This document shows, in pieces, positions 1 to 6,317 of a stretch of 19,355 bases of DNA. Made by a program: the position numbers and the translations under genes. Below the pieces are notes generated by a model that was not told the origin of the DNA, did not search any database, and worked only from the letters and a program-made list of their open reading frames with translations. Numbering within the stretch: the stretch's first letter is position 1; every line of letters starts with the position of its first letter. Origin of the DNA: an uncultured Sulfurimonas sp. (GTDB lineage Bacteria; Campylobacterota; Campylobacteria; Campylobacterales; Sulfurimonadaceae). Location of the stretch: positions 1-19,355 of the forward strand of contig CALDOC010000572.1 of the NCBI GenBank assembly GCA_937914675.1, given 5' to 3'.

Positions 1-875
1 TAGAGTGGTTTTTGAATCCCGACCATTTGCCATTTATAGCAGGCGTCGTAAGTGGTAAATACGAAGAGGCGGGGCTTGACGTGGAGATTATCCAACCAGT
101 CGAGCATTATGACGGTTTCGAAGATTTGAAGTCGGGAAAAATCGACATTCACGTAAACGAACCGCTGCATTTGTACGAACACCATTTTGATGGGATAAAA
201 TCGCTTGGTTGCTTTTTTGAAACCCGTGGCGGCGTGATGGTTCGAGCGGATAGAGTTGAGAAGCTCAAATCCAACGCCAAGATTAAAATCACCACTCCGG
301 CTTCAAACCCGACCACAAACAAAATAGGTTTTGAGATTATCAAGCGTTACGCCGAGAAAAACGGTTTTACGATTGAGCGAGAAAACGTAGAGTTTGTCGA
401 GACTGATTTTTGGCATATCTCCAACATGCAAAAAGATGAGAGTTTTGACGGGGCGTGGTTGTGTTTTTACAACTTTGAAGGCGTTGAGGCGGAGTTGCAA
501 GGATTTGAGAATCTTTTTATAGACCAGTTTGAATCGCCGTATCCAAACTTTTCAGCGCTAGAACTTATGACGACTCAGACCGTTTTAGATGAAAAAGGCG
601 AAGCCATCGCCAAATTCGTCGAAGTGACAAACGCAATGGCGAAATATATCCAGTCAAATAAAATCGAAGCGACGAGCATGTACTACGACTACTCAAAAGA
701 GAAAAAAAGCGATTTGATGGATAAGATTATCGAAGACACGCTTCCTCGTTTTGAGATTGAGGTCAAAGCCGACGATACGCGATGGAGAGAACTTTATACA
801 TTTTTAGAAGAGTTGGAACTTGTGAAATTAACGCAAAAAGAATATGATGATATTTGGCAAACGCCTAAAATTTAA
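1..875 (+). CDS. Thi5/NMT1-like ABC transporter substrate-binding protein, 5' end outside window
   Basis: Partial gene. The reading frame is open to the left edge (first whole codon at base 3, GAG), so the TTG at base 12 is not a credible start. The first visible residues, EWFLNPDHLPF, match the conserved opening strand of NMT1/THI5-like periplasmic binding proteins. GVVSGKYEEAGLDVEII follows, the usual 'ligand-site helix plus EAGLDVE' segment near the mature N-terminus of that family. About 290 residues are visible, close to a full mature domain, so probably only a signal peptide and a few residues are missing. Family members bind thiamine-pyrimidine precursors or other small nitrogen or sulfur compounds for an ABC importer. 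No permease or ATPase is next to it here, so the ligand cannot be named. The next gene starts 13 bases downstream, suggesting an operon. Confidence 0.8.
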   Translation, partial: EWFLNPDHLPFIAGVVSGKYEEAGLDVEIIQPVEHYDGFEDLKSGKIDIHVNEPLHLYEHHFDGIKSLGCFFETRGGVMVRADRVEKLKSNAKIKITTPASNPTTNKIGFEIIKRYAEKNGFTIERENVEFVETDFWHISNMQKDESFDGAWLCFYNFEGVEAELQGFENLFIDQFESPYPNFSALELMTTQTVLDEKGEAIAKFVEVTNAMAKYIQSNKIEATSMYYDYSKEKKSDLMDKIIEDTLPRFEIEVKADDTRWRELYTFLEELELVKLTQKEYDDIWQTPKI

Positions 876-888
876 AAAGGACCTCAAG

Positions 889-1338
889 ATGAAAACGTAT
901 GAAAAAACGACGCTTATAAAATGCGACGTTAAAGAGCTTTTTGATTTTCATCTTGACGTGGAAAATCTCAAGGTCATATCTCCAAAATACATTCAAGTCA
1001 CTCTTTTAAATGAAAGTTTCATCCCTAAAGAGGGCGAAGTTTTGCGCCTTAAAACGGTGAAGAATTTTCTTACGATTATGTGGGAAGTTAAAATAGCCAA
1101 ACTCCAATCGCCAAATCTATTGGTGGATTTAGCTATAAAATCCCCATTCGCGTTTTGGGAACACTCGCATATCTTTACGCAAAAGCAAGATGGATTTTGC
1201 GAACTTAGGGACGTCGTTGCGTACAAAGCTCCATTTGGAGTCATCGGGTCGATATTTGATTTCGTCATTGAGTACGAGCTTGATAAAATGTTTACGTTTA
1301 GACATAAAATCACAAAAGAGAAATTGGAAGAAAAATAA
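889..1338 (+). CDS. SRPBCC-fold ligand-binding protein
   Basis: A 149-residue cytosolic protein with no signal peptide or membrane segment. The opening (residues 1-30, with the KELFDFHLDVENL segment) and the C-terminal part (WEHSHIF, then ELRDVVAYKAPFG and a long final helix) follow the START/Bet v1-like SRPBCC pattern: strand, two short helices, curved sheet, long C-terminal helix. Such proteins bind hydrophobic small molecules, and the ligand here is unknown. I chose the ATG at 889 because AAAAAGGA (873-880) lies at ribosome-binding distance. The in-frame ATG at 844 would overlap the upstream gene. In many bacteria an SRPBCC domain is fused or adjacent to a TIGR01777-family epimerase; here such an epimerase is encoded at 8002-8841, about 7 kb away. 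Confidence 0.75.
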   Translation: MKTYEKTTLIKCDVKELFDFHLDVENLKVISPKYIQVTLLNESFIPKEGEVLRLKTVKNFLTIMWEVKIAKLQSPNLLVDLAIKSPFAFWEHSHIFTQKQDGFCELRDVVAYKAPFGVIGSIFDFVIEYELDKMFTFRHKITKEKLEEK

Positions 1339-1359
1339 TTCTTTAGATGAGGAAAAAAT

Positions 1360-2415
1360 ATGAGTTGTCAGAAATGTAGCGTACTCCCACAAGTGGAAGA
1401 TAAAAGCGGGAACCTTCTTGTAAGTTGCGGCGTAAGCGAACTCGCCGATAAGATGGTGGAGTATCTTGAGAAAAAAAACTTCTCTTACGAGCGTGAAGAT
1501 AGCCAAACTTTATGGGTGAGCGTGGACTCTTTTTTGACTACGCTTGAGGATATGTTTGCAAGCAATTTGATGAGTAAAATGGAGAGAGAAGCGATAAATT
1601 TGCTTTTTCTCGACATATCCGAAACGTTTACCCCATCAAAACTCACGCGCATCAAAACGCTGCAGCAGTACAAAGATTTGATGGGCGCGAAGAAGCTGAC
1701 GAGCATCATAGACAACGGCGCGCTCACAACCCATTTTCAGCCAATAGTGGATATAAAATCAAACGCCATCTATGGTTATGAATCCTTGGCTAGAGGCGTT
1801 GACGAGGATGGTTCTCTAATCTCTCCGGATAAGCTTTTTAACTGGGCGAGAGAGGGAGACATGCTTTTTTATCTCGATAGGGCGTGTCGCGAAACGTCGC
1901 TCAAAACCGCGGCGGTAAAAAACATCCATTCAAAAGTTTTTATAAACTTTATACCGACTGCCATCTATGACCCAATACACTGTTTAAAATCAACGGTCAA
2001 GTGGGCGCAGCAACTTAATTTTGACCCAAAAAACATTATTTTCGAGGTGATAGAGAGCGATTACGTTGAAGACCTCGACCACCTTAGCGGCATCTTGGAT
2101 TATTATAAATCGCAGGGCTTTATGGTGGCTTTGGACGACGTGGGAAGCGGATACTCTTCGCTTAACATGATTGCCAAACTCTTGCCAAACGTGGTTAAAA
2201 TAGATAGAGCGATTATAGATGGAATCGATACAAACGCCGTGAATCAATCTATCTTTAGAGCGATAACCCAGATTGCCAAAGAGAACGGCATTATCGTTTT
2301 GGCCGAGGGGATAGAGAGAGTGGAAGAGCTTGCGTTTTGCGCCAAAGAGGGCGCGGATTTGGCTCAGGGTTACTATTTTGGCAAGCCATCGGCCGAACCA
2401 ATAAGAAAATTATAA
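1360..2415 (+). CDS. EAL-domain cyclic di-GMP phosphodiesterase
   Basis: A 351-residue protein. Residues 120-351 form an EAL domain with every catalytic position recognisable: E141 in the signature (written ESL), N196 in FINF, E229 and E232 in FEVIES, D259-D260 in LDDVGSGYSSL, K280 in VVKID, E316 in LAEGIE and Q336 in AQGYYFGKP. It is therefore likely an active phosphodiesterase that hydrolyses c-di-GMP to pGpG. The first 110 residues are not a PAS, GAF or receiver domain that I recognise. They begin with a Cys-x-x-Cys pair (C3, C6) and carry a third cysteine at C23, so a metal- or redox-responsive input is possible but unproven. No membrane segment is visible. The ATG follows GAGGA at 1349-1353. 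It lies between the SRPBCC gene (21-base gap) and the phasin-like gene (12-base gap). Confidence 0.9.
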   Translation: MSCQKCSVLPQVEDKSGNLLVSCGVSELADKMVEYLEKKNFSYEREDSQTLWVSVDSFLTTLEDMFASNLMSKMEREAINLLFLDISETFTPSKLTRIKTLQQYKDLMGAKKLTSIIDNGALTTHFQPIVDIKSNAIYGYESLARGVDEDGSLISPDKLFNWAREGDMLFYLDRACRETSLKTAAVKNIHSKVFINFIPTAIYDPIHCLKSTVKWAQQLNFDPKNIIFEVIESDYVEDLDHLSGILDYYKSQGFMVALDDVGSGYSSLNMIAKLLPNVVKIDRAIIDGIDTNAVNQSIFRAITQIAKENGIIVLAEGIERVEELAFCAKEGADLAQGYYFGKPSAEPIRKL

Positions 2416-2427
2416 AAAGGATAGAGA

Positions 2428-2691
2428 ATGTTAAAAGATCTAATTTACACAGGCATAGGCGCCGCCATGGTTTTAAAAGAAAAAGTTGAAGCCGAGGTCA
2501 AAAAGCTTGAAGAAGAAGGAAAGCTCAAAACCACGGACGCAAAGAGTTTTTTGGAGTCTATCGAGCAAAAAGGCAAAGATGAAGAGAAAAGATTCAAAGA
2601 GCAACTCAAAGCGACTCTTAAAGAGGTGATTGAGGAGTTGGGTCTCGCTACAAAAGCGGATCTGCAAAAACTCAAAGAGGATTTAAAATAA
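2428..2691 (+). CDS. Small phasin-like coiled-coil protein
   Basis: An 87-residue protein. A short hydrophobic N-terminus (about residues 1-17, LIYTGIGAAMVL) is followed by a highly charged Lys/Glu-rich helix that continues to the end and ends in a short heptad-like segment (ATKADLQKLKEDLK). This layout matches small phasin-superfamily proteins found next to AarF/UbiB-family kinases in several proteobacterial lineages; that association is from general knowledge, not checked here. It may bind a lipid surface or a partner protein through the coiled coil. The start has GGATAGAG just upstream (2419-2426). Its stop codon TAA (2689-2691) overlaps the proposed ATA start of the next gene, so the two are probably translated together. 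Confidence 0.65.
   Translation: MLKDLIYTGIGAAMVLKEKVEAEVKKLEEEGKLKTTDAKSFLESIEQKGKDEEKRFKEQLKATLKEVIEELGLATKADLQKLKEDLK
2674..2690 (+). promoter_or_regulatory. Ribosome binding site and putative ATA start of the UbiB-family gene
   Basis: AAAGAGGA (2674-2681) stands seven bases before ATA (2688-2690). That ATA overlaps the stop TAA of the preceding gene as ATAA, the same geometry as a common ATGA coupling junction. No ATG, GTG or TTG occurs in this frame between the in-frame stop at 2631 and the GTG at 2733. The idea that translation begins at ATA rests on this spacing and on the coherent protein sequence that follows. Confidence 0.5.
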
Positions 2692-4244
2692 ACTCTTTTC
2701 TCAATAGCCTAGGATACTACTCGCCATCGCGGGTGTATGGAGTTTTCACTTTTTTATTGACCATCTATTTGGTAATCAAAAAGAAGGAAAGCTTTTTAGG
2801 CTTTAAGCCATTAACGCCACTGCGACTTAAAGTGACAATTGTCGATTTGGGGGCGAGTTTCATTAAACTCGCTCAGGTTTTGGCGACTCGTTCGGACTTT
2901 TTTGACAAAGAGTATTTAGTCGAGCTCAAAGAACTTCACGACTCTTTGCCTCCAATGAACGAAGCGGAGTTTGAAGAAGTTTACAATAGAGCTTTTGACG
3001 AGAATAGTTTTAAAAGTTTTGAAAAAACGCCTATAGCCTCCGCTTCGATAGGTCAAGTGCACGTCGCTTACACTCATGAAAACGAAAAAGTGGCGGTTAA
3101 GCTTAGACGCAAAAATATTTACGCTCAGGTGATGGCGGATATAAAAATCATAAATTCTTTCAACGCGTTCTTTAAACCTCTTTTTTCTCGCTACACAAAA
3201 AACTCCATAGAAGCGGTGGTTAGCGAGTTTTCAAAGATGATAAAAGAGGAGGTGAGTCTCACGCATGAGCTTAAAAACCTTCTCAAATTCTCATCCGTTT
3301 ATAAAGACGCCGGCGTAAAATTTCCAGTTCCTCGCGAGGCGCTTTGTAGCGACGACGCGCTTGTCATGAGCTACGAAGAGGGTTTTCGTTTTGACGACAA
3401 AGAGTCCATTTTTGAGAACAATATCGACTTTAAAGGCGTTATCGCCAAACTAGTCGATTTTTATACGACGCAAATGCTCATCAACGGCTACTTTCACGCC
3501 GACCCGCATCCGGGAAACCTACTCGTTTCCAAAGAGGGCGAACTGATTTTACTTGATTTTGGTATGGTCAAAACCGTGCCAAACAACTCGAGAGTAGCCA
3601 TAATAGAGCTGATAAAAGCGGCGCATGAGCAAGACTACGAACGCTACGTCGCGGCGAACAAAAAGCTCGGAACCATCGCCTACGAAGCGCCAACGGCGCA
3701 ACTCGCGGAGTTTACGGCAAAGATGTTTGAGATATTTTCAAACGACAACTTGAGCAGCGAGTCGATGCAGCAACTAGCCTTCGACGTGCTTGAATCGACG
3801 AGAGATTTGCCTTTTAAACTTCCAAGCGACGCGATTTACATCTTGCGGGTGAGCGCCATCATTGAAGGTTTGGGAACGACCTACATAGAAAACTTTAACG
3901 GCGTTAAAGACATCTTGCCGATTTTGCAAAAAAACGTTCCAAAAGCTTTGGGAGCCAAAGAGGGAATTATCGAAACGCTGATAGAGGAGATAAAAGATCT
4001 TCCCTTTATCGCTAGAGACTTCAAGAGCGCCATCAAAAAAATAAGTTCTGACGAGTTGCGAGTGGAGCTCTCAAACGACCAGCTTGAGTGGATAAAAAAA
4101 GATTTAAACGCGCAGGTGAAATCCTACGCGACGTCTTTCGTTTTTTTGCTTGGCGGCGTTTTCGTTTTACTCTATGAGAGAGATTTAAAAGAGTGGGCGG
4201 TGGGACTTTTCGCTTTTGGAATCGCGAGAATACTTTACAAATAA
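2688..4244 (+). CDS. ABC1/UbiB (AarF) family atypical kinase, membrane-anchored
   Basis: Counting from the GTG at 2733 (503 residues), the diagnostic motifs appear in order: KLAQ at 45-48 (the family KxGQ motif with Gly to Ala), the alanine-rich nucleotide loop IASASIGQVH at 101-110, lysine K123 in VAVKL, the catalytic HADPHPGN at 255-262, and DFGM at 275-278. Two hydrophobic segments near 467-481 and 487-502 anchor the C-terminus, as in UbiB proteins. Family members are ATPases or kinases needed for quinone biosynthesis or lipid handling; the exact role here is unknown. The start given is an ATA codon at 2688. It has AAAGAGGA at 2674-2681 with ideal spacing, whereas the GTG at 2733 has no ribosome-binding site. 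The extra 15 residues (INSFLNSLGYYSPSR) look like natural protein. The kinase assignment is firm and the start is an inference. Confidence 0.88.
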   Translation: MNSFLNSLGYYSPSRVYGVFTFLLTIYLVIKKKESFLGFKPLTPLRLKVTIVDLGASFIKLAQVLATRSDFFDKEYLVELKELHDSLPPMNEAEFEEVYNRAFDENSFKSFEKTPIASASIGQVHVAYTHENEKVAVKLRRKNIYAQVMADIKIINSFNAFFKPLFSRYTKNSIEAVVSEFSKMIKEEVSLTHELKNLLKFSSVYKDAGVKFPVPREALCSDDALVMSYEEGFRFDDKESIFENNIDFKGVIAKLVDFYTTQMLINGYFHADPHPGNLLVSKEGELILLDFGMVKTVPNNSRVAIIELIKAAHEQDYERYVAANKKLGTIAYEAPTAQLAEFTAKMFEIFSNDNLSSESMQQLAFDVLESTRDLPFKLPSDAIYILRVSAIIEGLGTTYIENFNGVKDILPILQKNVPKALGAKEGIIETLIEEIKDLPFIARDFKSAIKKISSDELRVELSNDQLEWIKKDLNAQVKSYATSFVFLLGGVFVLLYERDLKEWAVGLFAFGIARILYK

Positions 4245-4245
4245 A

Positions 4246-4295
4246 TATAAACCGACAAAAAGAAGCTACTAAAAAATCTAAAAATCTTCTATAAT
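4246..4295 (+). promoter_or_regulatory. Promoter of the 4323 gene, with upstream GACAAAA element (site 1)
   Basis: The -10 box is a perfect TATAAT at 4290-4295. A TACTAA hexamer at 4267-4272 sits at -35 distance (17-base spacer). GACAAAA at 4254-4260 lies 13 bases further up, within the 15-mer TATAAACCGACAAAA (4246-4260), which recurs at the hemH promoter with the same spacing. The predicted transcript starts near 4302, leaving about 20 bases of leader with AAGGA at 4311-4315. Confidence 0.65.
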
Positions 4296-4322
4296 TAAAT
4301 CAAAAATTATAAGGATTTTTAA

Positions 4323-4679
4323 ATGCCACACATAGTTTTAGAAAACATAAACTCGACAAAAGAAGCTTACGAAGCGGTGCAGGCTTTTGCAAACAAGATA
4401 GAGGGCGGAATGCTTAAGGTGATGGACAAGTATATCAACTCCACAGAGCAAACGGCGCTTATTGAGGCTTTGGCGATTGAAAATGGCAAGAACCAAAACT
4501 TTTTTGTGCAACTCTCCCAAAAAAAATCGTCTCTCACGGTGAGACTTTTACCACTTACGGACCCTGAAAAAACCAATGGCGTCAAAACCATCATGGCGAC
4601 TATCGCAAAACAGATAAAAGACTCCAATGAAAACGTCGGTTATGGAAAAAATAACTTGGAAGAGTTTCTAATACGCTAA
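4323..4679 (+). CDS. Conserved-looking hypothetical protein
   Basis: I do not recognise a family. It is a 118-residue soluble protein without signal peptide, membrane segment or cysteine. Predicted alternation is a strand (MPHIVLENI), a helix (residues 11-27), a helical middle (EQTALIEALAIENG), two strands (FFVQLSQ and LTVRLLPL) and a C-terminal helix containing ATIAKQIKDS, which is consistent with a small alpha/beta fold. Coding is supported by its ribosome binding site (AAGGA at 4311-4315), a clear promoter, codon use like its neighbours, and the short 10-base gap to the lipocalin gene, with which it is probably co-transcribed. Confidence 0.7.
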   Translation: MPHIVLENINSTKEAYEAVQAFANKIEGGMLKVMDKYINSTEQTALIEALAIENGKNQNFFVQLSQKKSSLTVRLLPLTDPEKTNGVKTIMATIAKQIKDSNENVGYGKNNLEEFLIR

Positions 4680-4689
4680 AGGATTTACG

Positions 4690-5193
4690 ATGCGTTACTT
4701 ATTTTTAGCCGCTCTCGCGCTTATTTTTGCGGCGTGTTCTTCACCCAAGCCGGAGCTTGCGACGGTTGAGCGAGTGCAGATAAACAAATATCTCGGCAAA
4801 TGGTATGAAATAGCGAGGTACGAGCACTCTTTTGAAGTTGGTTGTTCCGACGTTAGCGCTACCTATTCTCTCAAAGAAAACGGTGAGATTCAGGTGCTCA
4901 ACAGTTGTACGAAAGAAGGTGGGATTCTCACTCAGGCAAAAGGCGTCGCCTACGCTACCGACGCGACAAACTCAAAATTGAAAGTGAGTTTCTTTTGGCC
5001 GTTTTATGGAGACTACTGGGTTCTTGCTCTTGATGAAAATTATACGTACGCCGTAATCGGCGAGCCATCGCGAAAATACTTTTGGATACTCTCTCGAACA
5101 AAGATTTTAGACGAACGAGTAAAACAAAACATTCTTTCGCAGATGCCACAATTTGGTTACGAAGAAAAAAAACTTATCTGGACAAAACAATAA
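4690..5193 (+). CDS. blc: Outer-membrane lipocalin lipoprotein (Blc type)
   Basis: A 167-residue protein with a lipoprotein signal peptide (MRYLFLAALALIFAAC); C16 is the expected lipidated cysteine, and the following serines favour outer-membrane sorting. The lipocalin signature GKWYEIARY lies at residues 36-44, and the later motifs (the NSC segment with C73, SFFWPFYGDYWVLALDENY, and YFWILSRT near the C-terminus) are typical of bacterial lipocalin Blc. C52 and C73 could form a disulfide. Family members bind fatty acids or lysophospholipids in the outer-membrane inner leaflet and are linked to envelope stress or maintenance. The start is preceded by AAAGGA (4678-4683), just after the stop of the upstream hypothetical gene. 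Length is normal for the family. Confidence 0.93.
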   Translation: MRYLFLAALALIFAACSSPKPELATVERVQINKYLGKWYEIARYEHSFEVGCSDVSATYSLKENGEIQVLNSCTKEGGILTQAKGVAYATDATNSKLKVSFFWPFYGDYWVLALDENYTYAVIGEPSRKYFWILSRTKILDERVKQNILSQMPQFGYEEKKLIWTKQ

Positions 5194-5200
5194 ATTAATT

Positions 5201-5242
5201 GACAAAATAGACATACCAATATTTTTGCTTATTGTATAAAAT
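5201..5242 (+). promoter_or_regulatory. Promoter of the ankyrin-trpB group, with upstream GACAAAA element (site 4)
   Basis: GACAAAA is at 5201-5207 and TACCAA at 5214-5219. A -10 box can be read as TATAAA (5235-5240, spacer 15) or TAAAAT (5237-5242, spacer 17). The bases TTGACA (5199-5204) look like a classical -35 but are 30 bases from the -10 and cannot serve that role. The transcript would start near 5248; AAGGGGAT at 5263-5270 provides the ribosome binding site. Confidence 0.55.
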
Positions 5243-5275
5243 GGCGCTTATATATTCCAATTAAGGGGATTTTAG

Positions 5276-5779
5276 ATGAATGCTTGGATAGAACATTTAA
5301 AAAACAACGATTATTTGAAACTGCAAGAGTTGGTTCAAAATGGCGAAGACGTGAATGAGGCTAATGAGTCTGGCGAGAGCGTGCTTATGTACGCCATAAG
5401 GAGTCATTGCGATTTCAAGGTGCTTTCCATGCTTATGCAAAGCGGCTCAGACATATACTCGCTTGACGATGAGGGCGTGAGCGTGTTCGACATGGCCATT
5501 ACGTACAACAACGTCGTTATGGTGAACTACCTTTTAGACAAAGGCGTAGACGTAAACAAAACAGGGCGCAAAAGCGGTTTTACTCCTTTGATGTGCGCCG
5601 CGTGTTATGGGCGCAACGAGATAGTAAAACTGCTACTCGACAAAGGCGCGGATAAAAACGCCTTGGATAGAAAAGGTCTTACAGCCATGGACTTTTCGAG
5701 AAAGATGAATAAAAAAAGCGTTTTGAAACTTCTTGGTTATGATGAAAACTCGCCTAAAAACACTGGCTACGCAAGATGA
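5276..5779 (+). CDS. Ankyrin-repeat protein
   Basis: A 167-residue soluble protein made of about four and a half ankyrin repeats: roughly residues 1-33, 34-66, 67-99, 101-133 and a C-terminal half repeat. The clearest unit is the fourth (GFTPLMCAACYGRNEIVKLLLDKGADKN), with the usual TPLxxAA and LLxxGAD features; the second unit has SVLMYAIRSH. There is no signal peptide, so it probably acts as a cytosolic protein-binding scaffold. The partner is not visible. A strong ribosome site (AAGGGG) precedes the ATG. The next gene starts 27 bases downstream on the same strand, suggesting co-transcription with the flavin reductase-like gene. Confidence 0.9.
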   Translation: MNAWIEHLKNNDYLKLQELVQNGEDVNEANESGESVLMYAIRSHCDFKVLSMLMQSGSDIYSLDDEGVSVFDMAITYNNVVMVNYLLDKGVDVNKTGRKSGFTPLMCAACYGRNEIVKLLLDKGADKNALDRKGLTAMDFSRKMNKKSVLKLLGYDENSPKNTGYAR

Positions 5780-5806
5780 AAATCTATAATATTTGAGGAA
5801 GAGAGT

Positions 5807-6313
5807 ATGTTTTCAACAACGACAAAATTAGACGAAACTTGCCACGCGCAACCAAGGCCAACCGTTTTGCTCACATGCGCGGACAACATAATGCCACTCT
5901 CTTGGCACACTCCAATTTCCAAAGAGCCTTTTCGTTACGCCATCTGCGTTCGTGACGAAAACTATAGCCACGAGTTGTTGCTCAAACATAGAGAGTTCGC
6001 TCTAAATTTTTTGGATCACTCTTTTGTCCAAGCGCATCAAATAACTGGCGCCATTCATGGAAGAGGCGTTAACAAGTTTAAAGAGAGCGGTCTTAGCGAA
6101 AAAAAAGGCGCCAACGCAACGCTCATAGAAGAAGCGTATATGATTTATGAGTGTTGCGTCATCGACGTGCTCAATTACGGAGACCATGACGTTTTTATAG
6201 CAGACGTCAATCTCATTCACAATAAACAGAACAAAGACGTCTCTCCAACGCTTTTTATGGGCAGAGGCGCGTATGAGACGATTTCAAAAAATCCTACTCA
6301 AATAAAAAGGTAA
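5807..6313 (+). CDS. Flavin reductase-like FMN-binding protein
   Basis: A 168-residue soluble protein resembling the flavin reductase-like (split-barrel FMN-binding) family. Supporting segments are PRPTVLLTCADNIMPLSWHTPISKEPFRYAIC at residues 16-47 (family pattern of substrate-free FMN-site strands with T, W and P around the isoalloxazine), REFALNFLD, then the HGRGVNKFKESGL segment and a C-terminal VNLIHN strand. Such proteins reduce or carry FMN using NAD(P)H or partner proteins, and the substrate cannot be inferred. The ATG follows GAGGAAGAG (5795-5803). The trpB gene starts only four bases after its stop, so the two are very likely co-transcribed. Confidence 0.82.
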   Translation: MFSTTTKLDETCHAQPRPTVLLTCADNIMPLSWHTPISKEPFRYAICVRDENYSHELLLKHREFALNFLDHSFVQAHQITGAIHGRGVNKFKESGLSEKKGANATLIEEAYMIYECCVIDVLNYGDHDVFIADVNLIHNKQNKDVSPTLFMGRGAYETISKNPTQIKR

Positions 6314-6317
6314 AACA

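Noticed and set aside
12..875. TTG at base 12 as the true start of the first gene
   Set aside because: The frame is open to the window edge, and the residues before it (EWF) belong to the conserved opening of the family, so the gene is cut by the window.
5199..5204. TTGACA as a classical -35 of the ankyrin promoter
   Set aside because: It is 30 bases from the -10 box, much too far for a sigma-70 promoter. It overlaps the GACAAAA element instead.
5785..5790. TATAAT between the ankyrin and flavin reductase-like genes
   Set aside because: Transcription would start inside the ribosome binding site, about ten bases before the ATG, and neither TACHAA nor TTGACA stands upstream. The gap is short and the genes look co-transcribed.
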